The notes beneath the pieces were generated by a model. That model made no database searches. It saw only the letters and a list, made by a program, of their open reading frames with translations, and was not told the DNA's origin. Source: Novosphingobium kaempferiae (GTDB lineage: Bacteria; Pseudomonadota; Alphaproteobacteria; Sphingomonadales; Sphingomonadaceae). Taken from it: 64,000 nt of DNA. This document shows, piece by piece, positions 16,029-25,347 of this stretch; within the stretch, counting starts at the first letter, position 1; every line of letters begins with the position of its first letter. The position numbers were made by a program, and so were the translations under genes. The DNA lies in contig NZ_CP089301.1 in assembly GCF_021227995.1 (NCBI RefSeq), positions 248,001 to 312,000 of the forward strand, given 5' to 3'.

Positions 16029-17015
16029 ATGGCAGTCTACACAAGGCTCGGCGCGGAAGAGATGGCCGGGATCATCGAAGCGTTCAACGTCGGCACGCTG
16101 ACGTCGGCCAAGGGCATCGCGGAAGGCGTCTCGAACTCCAACTGGCTGATCGAGACGGATCAGGACGGCACCGCCCGCCGCTTCATCCTGACCATGTTCG
16201 AGAGCCGCACCGAAATCGCGGACCTGCCGTTCTTCCTCGACCTGCTCGACCATCTGGCCGGGCACGGCGCCCCCGTGGCGCGCACGATGCACGACCGCGA
16301 CGGCGCGAGCCACCGCCTGCACCGCACGCCCGATGGCGACAAGGCGCTCGCGCTGATCGAGTTCCTGCCGGGCGTCTCTGTCTCGGAACCGACCCCCGAT
16401 CAGGCCCGCGCGGTCGGCGGGGCGCTGGCGCAGATCCATCTGGCGGCGGAGGACTTCCCCGCTTCGCGTGAGAACTCGCTCGCCCTCCCCGCCTGGCAGC
16501 AACTGCTGAAGGACTGCGGGCGCGAAGGGCTCGAATCGATCCACCCTGAACTGGGGGCGATCGTGGAGCGCGAACTGGCGCTGCTCGCGGCAAGCTGGCC
16601 CACCGATCTGCCACGCGGCGTCATCCATGCGGACCTGTTTCCCGACAATGTGCTGATGCTCGGCGACAAGGTTACAGGACTCATCGACTTCTACTTCGCC
16701 TGCACCGATCTCTTCGCTTACGACGTTGCCGTGACACACGCAGCATGGTGCTTCAGCCCTGACGGCGCGCGGTTCGACCCTGCGCTTTCCGACGCCCTTC
16801 TCGAAGGCTACATCGCCGTGCGCCCGCTGGCCGCGGCGGAGCAGGACGCGCTGCCCGTGCTGGCGCGCGGCGCGGCGATGCGCTTCCTCGCCACCCGCGC
16901 CTACGACTGGCTCAACACGCCCGCCGACGCACTCGTGACGCCCAAGGATCCGATGGCCTTCGCGCGCAGGCTGGAATTCTACGCGAACCCGGCGAACGCA
17001 GGGGTATTCGCATGA
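16029..17015 (+). CDS. thrB: Homoserine kinase (aminoglycoside-phosphotransferase fold)
   Basis: Phosphorylates homoserine with ATP on the way to threonine. This is the alphaproteobacterial type II ThrB of 328 residues, unrelated to the GHMP-fold ThrB of E. coli. The opening [19 protein letters not shown] and [16 protein letters not shown] are family hallmarks; the catalytic loop is [11 protein letters not shown] and the metal-binding DFYFA follows. It overlaps rnhA by 4 nt (ATGA). The ispH-thrB-rnhA order is widespread in alphaproteobacteria, which supports the assignment over a choline/aminoglycoside kinase. Confidence 0.94.
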   Translation: MAVYTRLGAEEMAGIIEAFNVGTLTSAKGIAEGVSNSNWLIETDQDGTARRFILTMFESRTEIADLPFFLDLLDHLAGHGAPVARTMHDRDGASHRLHRTPDGDKALALIEFLPGVSVSEPTPDQARAVGGALAQIHLAAEDFPASRENSLALPAWQQLLKDCGREGLESIHPELGAIVERELALLAASWPTDLPRGVIHADLFPDNVLMLGDKVTGLIDFYFACTDLFAYDVAVTHAAWCFSPDGARFDPALSDALLEGYIAVRPLAAAEQDALPVLARGAAMRFLATRAYDWLNTPADALVTPKDPMAFARRLEFYANPANAGVFA

Positions 17016-17446
17016 AGCAGGTCGAGATTTTCACCGACGGCGCCTGCAAGGGCAATCCCGGCCCCGGCGGCTGGGGCGTGCTGCTGCGCATGGGCCCGCA
17101 CGAGAAGGAAATGTCGGGCGGCGAGCCGGACACCACCAACAACCGCATGGAGATGACCGCCGCGATCAAGGGCCTCAACGCCCTGATCGAGCCCTGCGAC
17201 GTCACCCTCTTCACCGACAGCAAGTACGTGATCGACGGCATCACCAAGTGGGTCCACGGCTGGAAGAAGAAGGGCTGGATCAACGCCAGCAAGCAGCCGG
17301 TCCGCAACGCCGACCTCTGGCACGACCTGATCGAAGCCGCCGCCCGCCACAAGGTCGAATGGCAATGGGTCCGCGGCCACGCCGGCCACGTCGAAAACGA
17401 ACGCGTCGACAAACTGGCAAGCGACGCGGCGAAGGCTGCGGCCTGA
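17012..17446 (+). CDS. rnhA: Ribonuclease HI
   Basis: Cleaves the RNA strand of RNA-DNA hybrids (R-loops, Okazaki primers). The 144-residue protein has all four acidic active-site residues, Asp 9 ([12 protein letters not shown]), Glu 47, Asp 69 (LFTDSKYV) and Asp 133, plus His 123 in RGHAGH. The basic handle region [13 protein letters not shown] is present. Translation is coupled to thrB by a 4-nt overlap. A palindromic repeat follows 37 bases after the stop. Confidence 0.97.
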   Translation: MKQVEIFTDGACKGNPGPGGWGVLLRMGPHEKEMSGGEPDTTNNRMEMTAAIKGLNALIEPCDVTLFTDSKYVIDGITKWVHGWKKKGWINASKQPVRNADLWHDLIEAAARHKVEWQWVRGHAGHVENERVDKLASDAAKAAA

Positions 17447-17483
17447 GGTCTTCTCCGGTTCAGAGCTGCGTCCTCCCCCGCTT

Positions 17484-17560
17484 CGTCATTGCGAGCGCAG
17501 CGAAGCAATCCAGCGCGACCTGATGCAACTCCGGATTGCTCCGCCGCACTCGCATTGACG
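17484..17560. repeat. Palindromic intergenic repeat, copy 5 (decayed right arm)
   Basis: The left arm is the GCGCAGCGAAGCAATCC form; the right arm has several changes (ends GCATTGACG instead of GCAATGACG), so it is the most decayed of the eight copies. Lies between rnhA and the FUSC-family gene. Confidence 0.8.
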
Positions 17561-17613
17561 AAGTTGCGGCGACAGGGGTTCAACTGGGCGGGCGCAATCA
17601 CTACGGTTTCCCG

Positions 17614-18729
17614 ATGCCCCTCCTGTCACCGGCCCTGACGAAAACCCTGAACACCGAACTGCGCGCGCTCGTCACGCCCGGGCCGCGGATGGCGGATGAG
17701 TGGGCGTGCGTCGCCTCGGTGCTGCTGGCCATCGTGATCGCCCATGCCATCGGCGCGGAGATGGTGTCGTGGGCGGCATTCAGCGCCTTCGTGCTGCTCA
17801 AGAGCGACGTGGCGGAAACGCTGGTGCGCGGGGTGATGCGGATCGTCGGGACGGCGCTGGGATCGGGCCTTGCGCTGCTGGTGGTGCCTTACGCGGCGCG
17901 CTCGGTGCCGCTGGCGATGGTTGCAGCGGAGGTCGTCGGCGCTGTCGGGCTCTACGGGATGCTGACCGCGCGGCGCGCTTATGCGTGGCTGCTGTTCGGG
18001 CTGACTTTCGAGATGATCCTGTTCGACAAGATCGAGCGCCCCCACCTCGACACGATGCATTTCGCGCAGACGCGGCTGCTGGAGGTGGTCGCGGGGACCG
18101 TCGCCTGCACGCTGGTCAGCCTGACGGCGGGCGCGCTGGCGGGCAAGCGCTGGTGGATGGACCGCAAGGCGCCGCCGGAGCGGATGGGCTGGCACCCGCA
18201 CGCAGCGCGCCATGCCTCGCAGGCGGGTCTTGCGATGGCGACGCTGCCGCTGCTCCACGCGCTGTTCGACATTCCCCAGATGGCGCAGGCGGCGGTGACG
18301 ATCATGGCGGTGATGATCGTGCCCGTTGCCGGCATCGGGGCGAGCGGCTTCGTGCCGGTCTCGCGCCGCCTGCTGCATCGCGCGGTCGGCTGCCTTGCAG
18401 GCGGGGCGCTGGCGCTGGTGGTGCTGCTGGCGGCGCAGGGCAGCGCGCCGGTACTCATCCTCGGCACCTGCATCGGCATCGTCATCGGGCGGCATATCGA
18501 GAACGGGATGCCGAAGGTGACCTACCTCGGCCTCCAGTTCACGCTGGCAGTGATGGTGGTGCTGGTGCCCGACAGCTACGCGGATGCGCATATCGCGCCG
18601 GGCCTGCAACGCCTGCTCAGCGTGTTCATCGGCATGGCGGTGCTGGAGCCGGTGCTGCTCGCCTGGCACTTCGTCGCGCCGGGGCGCAGGAATCGCGAAG
18701 CCGTTCCCGACGCCCCCAACGCGGAGTGA
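17614..18729 (+). CDS. FUSC family inner-membrane protein
   Basis: A 371-residue polytopic protein. Two blocks of closely spaced hydrophobic helices (about residues 30-145 and 205-325) flank a basic cytoplasmic linker (KRWWMDRKAPPERMGWHPH), the arrangement of FUSC/aromatic-acid exporter (AaeB, YccS-like) proteins, though the large cytoplasmic domains of AaeB are missing. Role likely efflux of aromatic or other organic acids; substrate unknown. The start at 17614 (MPLLSPALTKTL) was chosen because the longer frame from 17536 begins inside the palindromic repeat. The next gene is on the other strand with only 3 bases between stops. Confidence 0.8.
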   Translation: MPLLSPALTKTLNTELRALVTPGPRMADEWACVASVLLAIVIAHAIGAEMVSWAAFSAFVLLKSDVAETLVRGVMRIVGTALGSGLALLVVPYAARSVPLAMVAAEVVGAVGLYGMLTARRAYAWLLFGLTFEMILFDKIERPHLDTMHFAQTRLLEVVAGTVACTLVSLTAGALAGKRWWMDRKAPPERMGWHPHAARHASQAGLAMATLPLLHALFDIPQMAQAAVTIMAVMIVPVAGIGASGFVPVSRRLLHRAVGCLAGGALALVVLLAAQGSAPVLILGTCIGIVIGRHIENGMPKVTYLGLQFTLAVMVVLVPDSYADAHIAPGLQRLLSVFIGMAVLEPVLLAWHFVAPGRRNREAVPDAPNAE

Positions 18730-18732
18730 GGC

Positions 18733-18915
18733 CTAATCTGTCGTGGTGTCGACCACTTCGGCGGCCGGGCCGTTCTTCTTGAGCGATTCGATGGCGCTCT
18801 TCGCGCTCGCCTTGCTGGAGTAGCCCTCGGTCCAGAACATGGTCTCGGAGTTGTAGCAGAAATAGGCGACGAACTCTCCGGCCTTGTTCTTCCGGATCTC
18901 GAAACGGTGGGCCAT
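18733..18915 (-). CDS. DUF1508 (YegP-like) small protein
   Basis: A 60-residue single-repeat member of the DUF1508/YegP family. MAHRFEIRKNKAGEFVAYF and the GYSSKASAKSAIESLKKN helix are typical of the fold; E. coli YegP has two such units, this one has one. AGGAG precedes the ATG at 18915. Function is not established for the family. It is convergent with the FUSC gene and 80 bases beyond the start of the FAD oxidoreductase stop, possibly its own unit. Confidence 0.88.
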   Translation of the reverse strand: MAHRFEIRKNKAGEFVAYFCYNSETMFWTEGYSSKASAKSAIESLKKNGPAAEVVDTTTD

Positions 18916-18995
18916 CGCGACTCTCCTCCTGGGGTTCATTCCCGTGCGGAGAGAAGCAAGTCGCACGCCTCGATGCAAGTTCGGTGACGGTCGCG

Positions 18996-20087
18996 TTAAC
19001 CGAAGCGCCGGGGGTCGTAGGGCGCGGGATCGACGGCGCCCGGCGCTTCGCCCGTGAGCAGGCGGGCGGCGAGGTCGGCGGCGGCGGGCGCGGTCTGGAT
19101 GCCGAAGCCGCCCTGCCCGGCGAACCAGAAGAATGCCGCGTCCTGCGGTGCGAAGCCGTAGACCGGCAGGCGGTCGGGCGCGAAGGAGCGCAGGCCCGCC
19201 CAGCGGTGCTCGACCCGCTCGACCGGCCAGTCCACCACCTGCTCGAAACGGTCGATGGCAAGGGCGACGTCGATCTCCTCGGGCGCGGCGTCGCACGGCG
19301 CGCTCGGCGTCTCGTCGTGCGGGCTGAGCCAGAGACGGCCGCTCTCGGGCTTGAAGTAGAAGCTTTCGGCGACATCGAGCACCAGCGGCAGATCGTCGGG
19401 CACGGTCGCGGCGACCGCGACCTGCGCGATGGTGCGGCGATAGGGTGCGATGCCGAGGGGCGCGAGGCCCGCCAGCCGCGCGACGCCGTCCGCCCATGCG
19501 CCCGCAGCGTCGACCAGCATGCCCGCCTGCGCGACGCGGCCGTCCGCCAGTGTGAGCATCCAGCCGCCAGCAGTGCGCTCCGCGGCGGTGAGCCCGGCGC
19601 GGCACCACAGTTCCACGCCGCCGCGCCGTGCTTCGGCAAGGTAGTGCTGATGGAGTGCGGCAACGTCGATGTCGCAGGTGCTCGGCTCCAGCGCGCCGCA
19701 GGTCCATGCGCCGCGCAGGGCGGGAACGCGGGCGGCGATTTCGGCGCGATCGAGCAGGTGGACTTCGACCCCGGCGGCGCGATAGCGGGCGGCGAAGGCG
19801 GCGACCTCACGCTCCTGCCCCGCCCGACCGAGCGTCAGCGCGCCGCGCGGGGTCACCACGCCAAGGTCGCGCAGGATCGGGCCGGAGGCGGTGGTCAGCG
19901 GCTGCACGCCGGGGCCGCCGTAGCTCTCGGTCCAGAACGCGGCGGAGCGGCCGGTCGCGTGGTAGCCGGGGCGCTCCTCCGCCTCCAGCAGCAGCACGCG
20001 TCCGACGCCCTTCGCGCACAGCGCGGCGGCCAGGGATGCCCCGGCCATGCCGGCCCCGACGATGGCGATATCGAACGCTGCTTCCAT
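18996..20087 (-). CDS. FAD-dependent oxidoreductase (DAO/DadA fold)
   Basis: A 363-residue flavoprotein of the D-amino-acid oxidase/glycine oxidase superfamily. The dinucleotide-binding GxGxxG loop is at the N-terminus (DIAIVGAGMAGASLAAAL) and the C-terminal FAD contact is in WFAGQGGFGIQTAPAA. Other recognisable parts are the substrate-side VDAAGAWAD and the GLRSFAPDRLPVYGF blocks. It probably oxidises an amino acid or related amine; the substrate and whether electrons go to O2 or the respiratory chain are unknown. Single gene with a palindromic repeat upstream, oriented like the hydrolase gene before it. Confidence 0.9.
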   Translation of the reverse strand: MEAAFDIAIVGAGMAGASLAAALCAKGVGRVLLLEAEERPGYHATGRSAAFWTESYGGPGVQPLTTASGPILRDLGVVTPRGALTLGRAGQEREVAAFAARYRAAGVEVHLLDRAEIAARVPALRGAWTCGALEPSTCDIDVAALHQHYLAEARRGGVELWCRAGLTAAERTAGGWMLTLADGRVAQAGMLVDAAGAWADGVARLAGLAPLGIAPYRRTIAQVAVAATVPDDLPLVLDVAESFYFKPESGRLWLSPHDETPSAPCDAAPEEIDVALAIDRFEQVVDWPVERVEHRWAGLRSFAPDRLPVYGFAPQDAAFFWFAGQGGFGIQTAPAAADLAARLLTGEAPGAVDPAPYDPRRFG

Positions 20088-20131
20088 TGCGCTCAGCCCC
20101 TAGAGCAATATGGCGGCCGATTGAAACCCCT

Positions 20132-20206
20132 CGTCATTGCGAGCGCAGCGAAGCAATCCGGCGCAGCGCTATGCCGCTGGATTGCTTCGCTGCGCTCGCA
20201 ATGACG
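20132..20206. repeat. Palindromic intergenic repeat, copy 6
   Basis: Near-perfect palindrome with both arms of the GCGCAGCGAAGCAATCC form. It lies 13 bases beyond the stop codon of the alpha/beta hydrolase gene. Confidence 0.9.
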
Positions 20207-20219
20207 ACAGGGATGCGTA

Positions 20220-21182
20220 TCAGGGCCGGGGCGCGCGCCGATCGAGAAAGTCCCTGATCGCCGCCAGCGCGCGGTCGCGCACGGGATCGACTTCGCGCAG
20301 GATCTCGTGGCGGCATTCGCTGCCGAAGGCGACGAGTTCACCCTTGGGCAGCCGTGCGGCGGCGCGGCGGATCGCGCGCCAGGATACGAGGCCGTCGATG
20401 CTGGTGCCGAGCAGCAGCACGGGCACGTTCACCGCCTCCAGCACGCCGCGCCGTTCCAGCGAGCGGATCGAGGCGAGCGCGCGTTCGATCCAGCCCCAGC
20501 TTGCCGCGCCCATGGCGATGGCGGGGCGCGCGTGGCGCCACCAGTCCTCGTCGTCGTAGCGGCCCTCGTCATGCGTGAGGAGCAGCGTGCGGGCGCGGGG
20601 CTGCGCACCGGGCTTCTCGCCGCCCTTCCACGCCGGACGACGCGGATCGCCGAGCCGCACGATGCCGCGCGCGACGCGGTGGAGCACGCTGGCGGGCACC
20701 CACTGCGGATGGATGCCCAGCATCGGCGCGGACAGCACCAGCGCATCGGGCCGCGCCCTGCCCTCGGCCACGGCGCGCAGGACGATCTGCCCGCCCATCG
20801 AATGCGCGACGGCGACGTGCGGCCCCGGCGTCGAGGCCGCCCAGTCGGCGAAGAGCGCCGCATAGTCCTCCACCCAGAGCGCGAAGTCGGGGACGTGGCC
20901 GGTGGTCGCGTCGCGGCCCAGACGACCGGAGCCCGCCTGTCCGCGCCAGTCCGCCGCGGTGACGTGCCATCCCTCGCGGTGCCAGCCGTCGAGCGTCTCC
21001 AGCCACTTCTCGTAGGCATCGCCGCGCCCCGGCATGAACAGGATCGAGCCGCGCCTGCCACTCGTCCAGTCGATCCGGCGCAGCAGGTGCCCGTCGGGAG
21101 GCGCCCAGCGCGATTCGCGGGCGTCAGCCGGGATCGCCCGGCGGGCGGGGGAGTGAAGGAGACTCTCGACGGCGGAAGTCAC
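20220..21182 (-). CDS. Alpha/beta hydrolase (lysophospholipase / monoacylglycerol lipase-like)
   Basis: A 320-residue serine hydrolase of the Hydrolase_4 (S33) group. The nucleophile elbow is VAHSMGGQ, preceded by the strand-loop SILFMPGRGDAYEKW and GWHVTAADWRGQAGSGR typical of PldB-like lysophospholipases; a late GSECRHEIL gives the His. The chosen start is GTG at 21182 (VTSAVESLLHS), because the longer frame (to 21311) overlaps the start of the divergent cpaA gene and shows non-protein-like composition. Starts downstream of that are also possible. Cytoplasmic, single gene. The true substrate is not known. Confidence 0.87.
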   Translation of the reverse strand: MTSAVESLLHSPARRAIPADARESRWAPPDGHLLRRIDWTSGRRGSILFMPGRGDAYEKWLETLDGWHREGWHVTAADWRGQAGSGRLGRDATTGHVPDFALWVEDYAALFADWAASTPGPHVAVAHSMGGQIVLRAVAEGRARPDALVLSAPMLGIHPQWVPASVLHRVARGIVRLGDPRRPAWKGGEKPGAQPRARTLLLTHDEGRYDDEDWWRHARPAIAMGAASWGWIERALASIRSLERRGVLEAVNVPVLLLGTSIDGLVSWRAIRRAAARLPKGELVAFGSECRHEILREVDPVRDRALAAIRDFLDRRAPRP

Positions 21183-21265
21183 GGGGTTCGGGCGCCTCAG
21201 GTCGTGGTTACTATTTGGTAGCGGTTCCCGGAGTAGAGCGATCCCGATCCGATGGGGACTAACGC

Positions 21266-21976
21266 ATGACGGGCGCTCTTTTTTCCTACGCACTGCTGGC
21301 GGCATTGGCAACGGCGCTGCTCGTCGCGGCGCTGACCGACCTGCGTTCGCGGCACATCGACAACTGGCTCAACGCCGGGATCGCGATCGCCGCGCCGCTG
21401 TGGTGGCTGGCGATGGGATTCGGGCCGATGGACATCGGCATCCAGCTCGGCCTCGCGCTCGCCACTTTCGCGGTGGCCTGTGCGCTCTTCGCCATCGGCC
21501 AGATGGGCGGCGGCGACGTCAAGCTGCTGACCGCGCTGGCGCTGTGGTTCACGCCCGCCACCTTCATGCAGCTCGTCGTGCTGATGGCGGTGCTGGGCGG
21601 CGGCGCATCGCTGGCGATGGCGGCGTTCAACATGACGCCCGGCCGCCGCGAATCGGTGCGCGACACGCTGGCGGGGCTGGTCGCCTTCGCCTGGGTCTGG
21701 TGCGCCTGCGCCATCGTCTTCGCCGTCGCCATGAAGCGCCCGGTGGTTGCGCCCGCGACGATGGAGGCGATCGCCGCCGCCCTGCCCGGCATCTGGGTGG
21801 TGCCGGTGATCGCGCTCGTGGTGATGGCGTGGTTCCTGTTCGGGATGCGCCACATCATGCGCCGCCAGAGGTCCAGGATCGAGGTTCCCTACGGCATCGC
21901 CATCGCCGCCGCGTCGCTCTGGGTGATGGGTGCGCACACCCTCGCCGCCGCGCGCTTCGCCGCGCTGACGGGCTGA
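21266..21976 (+). CDS. cpaA: Prepilin peptidase CpaA/TadV (A24 family)
   Basis: Aspartic membrane protease that removes the leader of Flp pilins and pseudopilins. The 236 residues form about seven membrane helices. The two catalytic aspartates fit DLRSRHIDN (near residue 24) and the canonical GGGDVKLL (near 85). The N-terminal cysteine-rich methylase domain of PilD is missing, as usual for CpaA, and the C-terminus has a long extra hydrophobic part. It opens the Tad operon; no flp pilin gene lies upstream or downstream. Confidence 0.93.
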   Translation: MTGALFSYALLAALATALLVAALTDLRSRHIDNWLNAGIAIAAPLWWLAMGFGPMDIGIQLGLALATFAVACALFAIGQMGGGDVKLLTALALWFTPATFMQLVVLMAVLGGGASLAMAAFNMTPGRRESVRDTLAGLVAFAWVWCACAIVFAVAMKRPVVAPATMEAIAAALPGIWVVPVIALVVMAWFLFGMRHIMRRQRSRIEVPYGIAIAAASLWVMGAHTLAAARFAALTG

Positions 21977-22079
21977 AACTAACCCGGTTTACGCACAGAA
22001 CGGGGTGAACCCGTTCTTAACCAATTTACCGCATAAGCCCGAAGAGTTCGGGGATTTTTTGCAAGGGGCTTCCATAGCC

Positions 22080-23096
22080 ATGGACAGGAAGAAAGTGATG
22101 CTGCTCGCGGTGGCGCTGCTCGTCGCAGCCTTCACCGCGTTTGCCGCCAGGTCGATGTTCGCGGGCGGCGCAGCGCCGCAGGCCGGGGCCGTCCCCGCCG
22201 TGGACCCGGCAGGCCCCAAGGTACTGGTCGCCCAGCGCGCGCTTCCGGTCGGCACGATCATCACTGCCGATTCGGTCTCCTTCCAGAGCTGGCCGAACAA
22301 CCTCGTCCAGGACGCCTACTACGTCGACGGGCAGGCCGACATGACCAAGCTGCTCGGCACCGTCGTGCGCTTTCCGATCACCGCCGGCCAGCCGCTGACC
22401 CAGGGCGCGCTCGTCGCGCCGGGCGATCGCGGCTTCCTCGCCGCCGCGCTCGGGCCGGGCATGCGCGCCGTCACCATCTCGGTCTCGGCCGATACCGGCG
22501 TCGGCGGCTTCGTGTTCCCGGGCGACCGCATCGACCTCGTCCTCACGCAGGACGTGAAGGGCGAAGGCGAATCGCTGCGCACCGCCGAGACGATCCTGCG
22601 CAACCTGCGCGTCCTCGCCACCGACCAGGCCACCGCCAGCACCGTCGAGGACGGCAAGACCGTGGTCCAGGGCTTCCGCACCGTCACCATCGAGGTCACC
22701 CCGCGCATCGCCGAGAAGGTCGCCGTCGCCCAGCAGATCGGCCAGCTGAGCCTCTCGCTGCGCTCGATCGCCGACAACCAGGGCGAATTCGACCGCATCC
22801 TCGCCAGCGGCGACGTCAAGGTGCCCGAAGGCGCTACGCGCGAGCAGGAAGAGAAGTTCATGAGCCAGGCGATGAACCGCCCGCTCGACGGCGCCACCAC
22901 TTACGTCACCGGCGCCGACGTCTCGCGCTTCCAGCGCTCCAGCCGCCCGGCGCAGGGCTCGTCCGCGCCCGCCCCCGCCGCTCCGGCGGCAGGCCCCGCC
23001 CCGCAGATGGTCGCCGCCGTGCCCGTGCGCACCGGCCCTGTCGTGCGCGTGACACGCGGCAAGGACACTACCGTCGAATCCGTAGGCAAGCCGTGA
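22080..23096 (+). CDS. cpaB: Flp pilus assembly protein CpaB
   Basis: Periplasmic, membrane-anchored component (338 residues) thought to act with the secretin CpaC. One N-terminal anchor (MDRKKVMLLAVALLVAAF), then an SAF domain with VLVAQRALPVGTIITADSV, and RcpC-like beta-clip segments. The C-terminus is proline/alanine-rich. The start at 22080 gives the family's usual MDRKK beginning with AAGGGG upstream; an in-frame ATG at 22005 is less likely. The stop overlaps a GTG that could start cpaC. Confidence 0.94.
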   Translation: MDRKKVMLLAVALLVAAFTAFAARSMFAGGAAPQAGAVPAVDPAGPKVLVAQRALPVGTIITADSVSFQSWPNNLVQDAYYVDGQADMTKLLGTVVRFPITAGQPLTQGALVAPGDRGFLAAALGPGMRAVTISVSADTGVGGFVFPGDRIDLVLTQDVKGEGESLRTAETILRNLRVLATDQATASTVEDGKTVVQGFRTVTIEVTPRIAEKVAVAQQIGQLSLSLRSIADNQGEFDRILASGDVKVPEGATREQEEKFMSQAMNRPLDGATTYVTGADVSRFQRSSRPAQGSSAPAPAAPAAGPAPQMVAAVPVRTGPVVRVTRGKDTTVESVGKP

Positions 23097-23140
23097 AGAC
23101 CGCGCCTGCCGCCTGTTTCTCACCCTTTGGGGCTATCACG

Positions 23141-24691
23141 ATGAAGCGCAGCCTTCTCAAGTCCATGCTGAAGTCCACCCTGGCCGCCACCGCACTCGCG
23201 CCGCTGGCCGTCACGGGTATCGCTTCGGCCGATGCCCAGACCGCCGGGTCGGTCGTCCGCCCGACGCAGGACGTCACCCTCTCGATCGGCAACGGGCAGC
23301 TCATCAACGTTCCCGGTTCGATGACCGACGTGTTCGTCGCCAACGATGCCGTGGCCGACGTCCAGGTGAAGTCGCCCAAGCAGTTCTACGTCTTCGGCAA
23401 GGCCGGCGGCACCACCACGGTCTACGCCAGCAACGCCTCGGGCGCGGTCGTCTGGTCGGGCACGGTGCGCGTGGGCTCGAACTTCGACAGCGTCGATTCG
23501 ATGCTGCGCCTCGCCATCCCGGATGCCCGCATCGGCGTCTCGACGATGGGTTCGGGCACGTTCCTGCTCACCGGCACGATCAAGAACCCGGAAGACGCGG
23601 CGGAAGCCGAACGTCTGGTGCAGGCCTACGCGGGCAAGGAAGCCAACGTCATCAGCCGCCTGAAGATCGCGACGCCGCTGCAGGTCAACCTGCAGGTCCG
23701 CATCGCCGAAGTCAGCCGTTCGCTGGTGAAGTCGCTGAGCGTCAACATCGCCAGCTTCGACCCAACCTCGGGCACCAAGTTCGTGATCGGCCAGGGCTCG
23801 GGCAAGTTCCCGCAGTACGTCCCCGGCGGCCCGCTCGGCATCGGTCAGGAGGCTTCGGAAGGCATCACCAACGTGATCCCGAGCACCAACGGCACGACGC
23901 TGGGCCTCACCGGCAAGGTGCTGGGCCTCGACCTGCTCGGCGCGCTCGACGCGGGCGAGACGGTCGGCCTCGTCAGCACGCTGGCGCAGCCCAACCTCAC
24001 CGCGCTTTCGGGCGAGACGGCGGACTTCCTCGCGGGCGGCGAATACCCGATCCCGATCAGCCAGGCGCTCGGCACCACCTCGATCGAGTACAAGAAGTAC
24101 GGCATCAGCCTCAGCTACACGCCCACCGTGCTGACCAACGGCCGCATCTCGATGCGCGTGCGCCCTGAGGTCTCCGAGCTGTCGAGCGAAGGCTCGGTCA
24201 CGCTCAACGGCTACGAAGTGCCCGCGCTGACCGTGCGCCGCACCGAGACGACGATCGAACTCGGCTCGGGCCAGAGCTTCATGATCGCGGGCCTGCTGAG
24301 CAACAACACCGCCAACACCATCCAGAAGATGCCGGGCGCGGGCGACCTGCCGATCCTCGGCTCGCTGTTCCGCTCGACCGGCTACCGTCGCGGCGAGACT
24401 GAACTGGTCATCATCGTCACGCCCTACCTCGTCCAGCCGATGAACTCGGCCTCGCAGGTGGCCCTGCCGACCGACGGGTTCAATTCGCCGAACGAACTCC
24501 AGCGCCTGCTCGGCAACATGGACAGCGACGGCGCGAGCGGGGCCAGGCGTCCCGAGCCCACGCAGGCCCCCTCCGGCGCGACAGGACCCGGCGTCGGCGC
24601 GGCGGACAAGGGCGTGCCGTCGAAGGCCGGCGGCAAGAAGGCCAAGCGGACCGCCTCCAGCGACGCCGCCAAGCCCGGCTTCAGCTTCTAA
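23141..24691 (+). CDS. cpaC: Flp pilus outer-membrane secretin CpaC/RcpA
   Basis: Forms the outer-membrane channel of the Tad pilus. The 516 residues start with a signal peptide (MKRSLLKSMLKSTLAATAL, cleavage near ADAQTA), then a BON-like/N-domain region (residues ~45-180) and a secretin domain with the hallmarks SGETADFLAGGEYPIPI and ELVIIVTPYLVQP. The tail of about 55 residues is rich in Pro, Ala and Lys. I chose ATG 23141 since it starts the signal peptide; GTG 23093, which overlaps the cpaB stop, would add 16 residues. Confidence 0.95.
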   Translation: MKRSLLKSMLKSTLAATALAPLAVTGIASADAQTAGSVVRPTQDVTLSIGNGQLINVPGSMTDVFVANDAVADVQVKSPKQFYVFGKAGGTTTVYASNASGAVVWSGTVRVGSNFDSVDSMLRLAIPDARIGVSTMGSGTFLLTGTIKNPEDAAEAERLVQAYAGKEANVISRLKIATPLQVNLQVRIAEVSRSLVKSLSVNIASFDPTSGTKFVIGQGSGKFPQYVPGGPLGIGQEASEGITNVIPSTNGTTLGLTGKVLGLDLLGALDAGETVGLVSTLAQPNLTALSGETADFLAGGEYPIPISQALGTTSIEYKKYGISLSYTPTVLTNGRISMRVRPEVSELSSEGSVTLNGYEVPALTVRRTETTIELGSGQSFMIAGLLSNNTANTIQKMPGAGDLPILGSLFRSTGYRRGETELVIIVTPYLVQPMNSASQVALPTDGFNSPNELQRLLGNMDSDGASGARRPEPTQAPSGATGPGVGAADKGVPSKAGGKKAKRTASSDAAKPGFSF

Positions 24692-24708
24692 CGGGACAGG
24701 TGACCATC

Positions 24709-25347
24709 ATGCGCAAGACTTCCATCGCATCCGCCGCTCTCGTCCTGACGCTCGGCCTCGCGCTTTCGGCGTGCGGCGGGGTGCCGACCAACCGCTCGAT
24801 GTACTCGGTGCATCAGCCGGTGGTGGAGAAGACCTCCTTCGCGCTCGACGTGACGACGAGCGGCTCGGGCCTCGCCTATGGCGAGCAGGGCCGCCTCGCC
24901 GGCTGGTTCGAGGCGATGAACCTCAAGTACGGCGACCACATCGTCGTCGACGATCCGGATTCGAGCCCGGCCACCCGCGCCGCCGTCGCCGCCGTCGCGC
25001 AGCGCTACGGCTTCGTGCTGGACGACGCCACGGTCTCGACCGGCACCGTCCCGGCGGGCACCGCGCGCATCACGATCAGCCGCGCCAAGGCCTCGGTCCC
25101 GGGCTGCCCGGACTGGTCGGCCAAGAGCGACTTCAACCCGAACAACGCCACTTCGACCAACTACGGCTGCGCGGTGAATTCCAACCTCGCCGCCATGGTC
25201 GCCAACCCCGAGGATCTCGTCCACGGGCAGACCGAGACCGGATCGACCGTGGTGATGACCTCCAACAAGGCCATCGGCGCATACCGTGACGCGCCGACCA
25301 CCGGCAAGGGCAACGCGGTCGCGCAGACCGGCAGCAAGGGGAACTGA
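24709..25347 (+). CDS. cpaD: Pilus assembly lipoprotein CpaD
   Basis: A 212-residue lipoprotein that helps the CpaC secretin assemble in the outer membrane. The signal MRKTSIASAALVLTLGLAL ends in the lipobox LSAC. The mature part has the CpaD features GDHIVVDDP and the central FNPNNATSTNYGCAVNSNLA segment, with a second and third cysteine that may pair. AGG is found 8 nt before the ATG at 24709. The stop overlaps the cpaE start by one base. Confidence 0.93.
   Translation: MRKTSIASAALVLTLGLALSACGGVPTNRSMYSVHQPVVEKTSFALDVTTSGSGLAYGEQGRLAGWFEAMNLKYGDHIVVDDPDSSPATRAAVAAVAQRYGFVLDDATVSTGTVPAGTARITISRAKASVPGCPDWSAKSDFNPNNATSTNYGCAVNSNLAAMVANPEDLVHGQTETGSTVVMTSNKAIGAYRDAPTTGKGNAVAQTGSKGN

Noticed and set aside
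20132..20206. Palindromic repeats as rho-independent terminators
   Set aside because: They follow stop codons and fold strongly, but lack T-runs; kept as repeats with a possible secondary role in termination.
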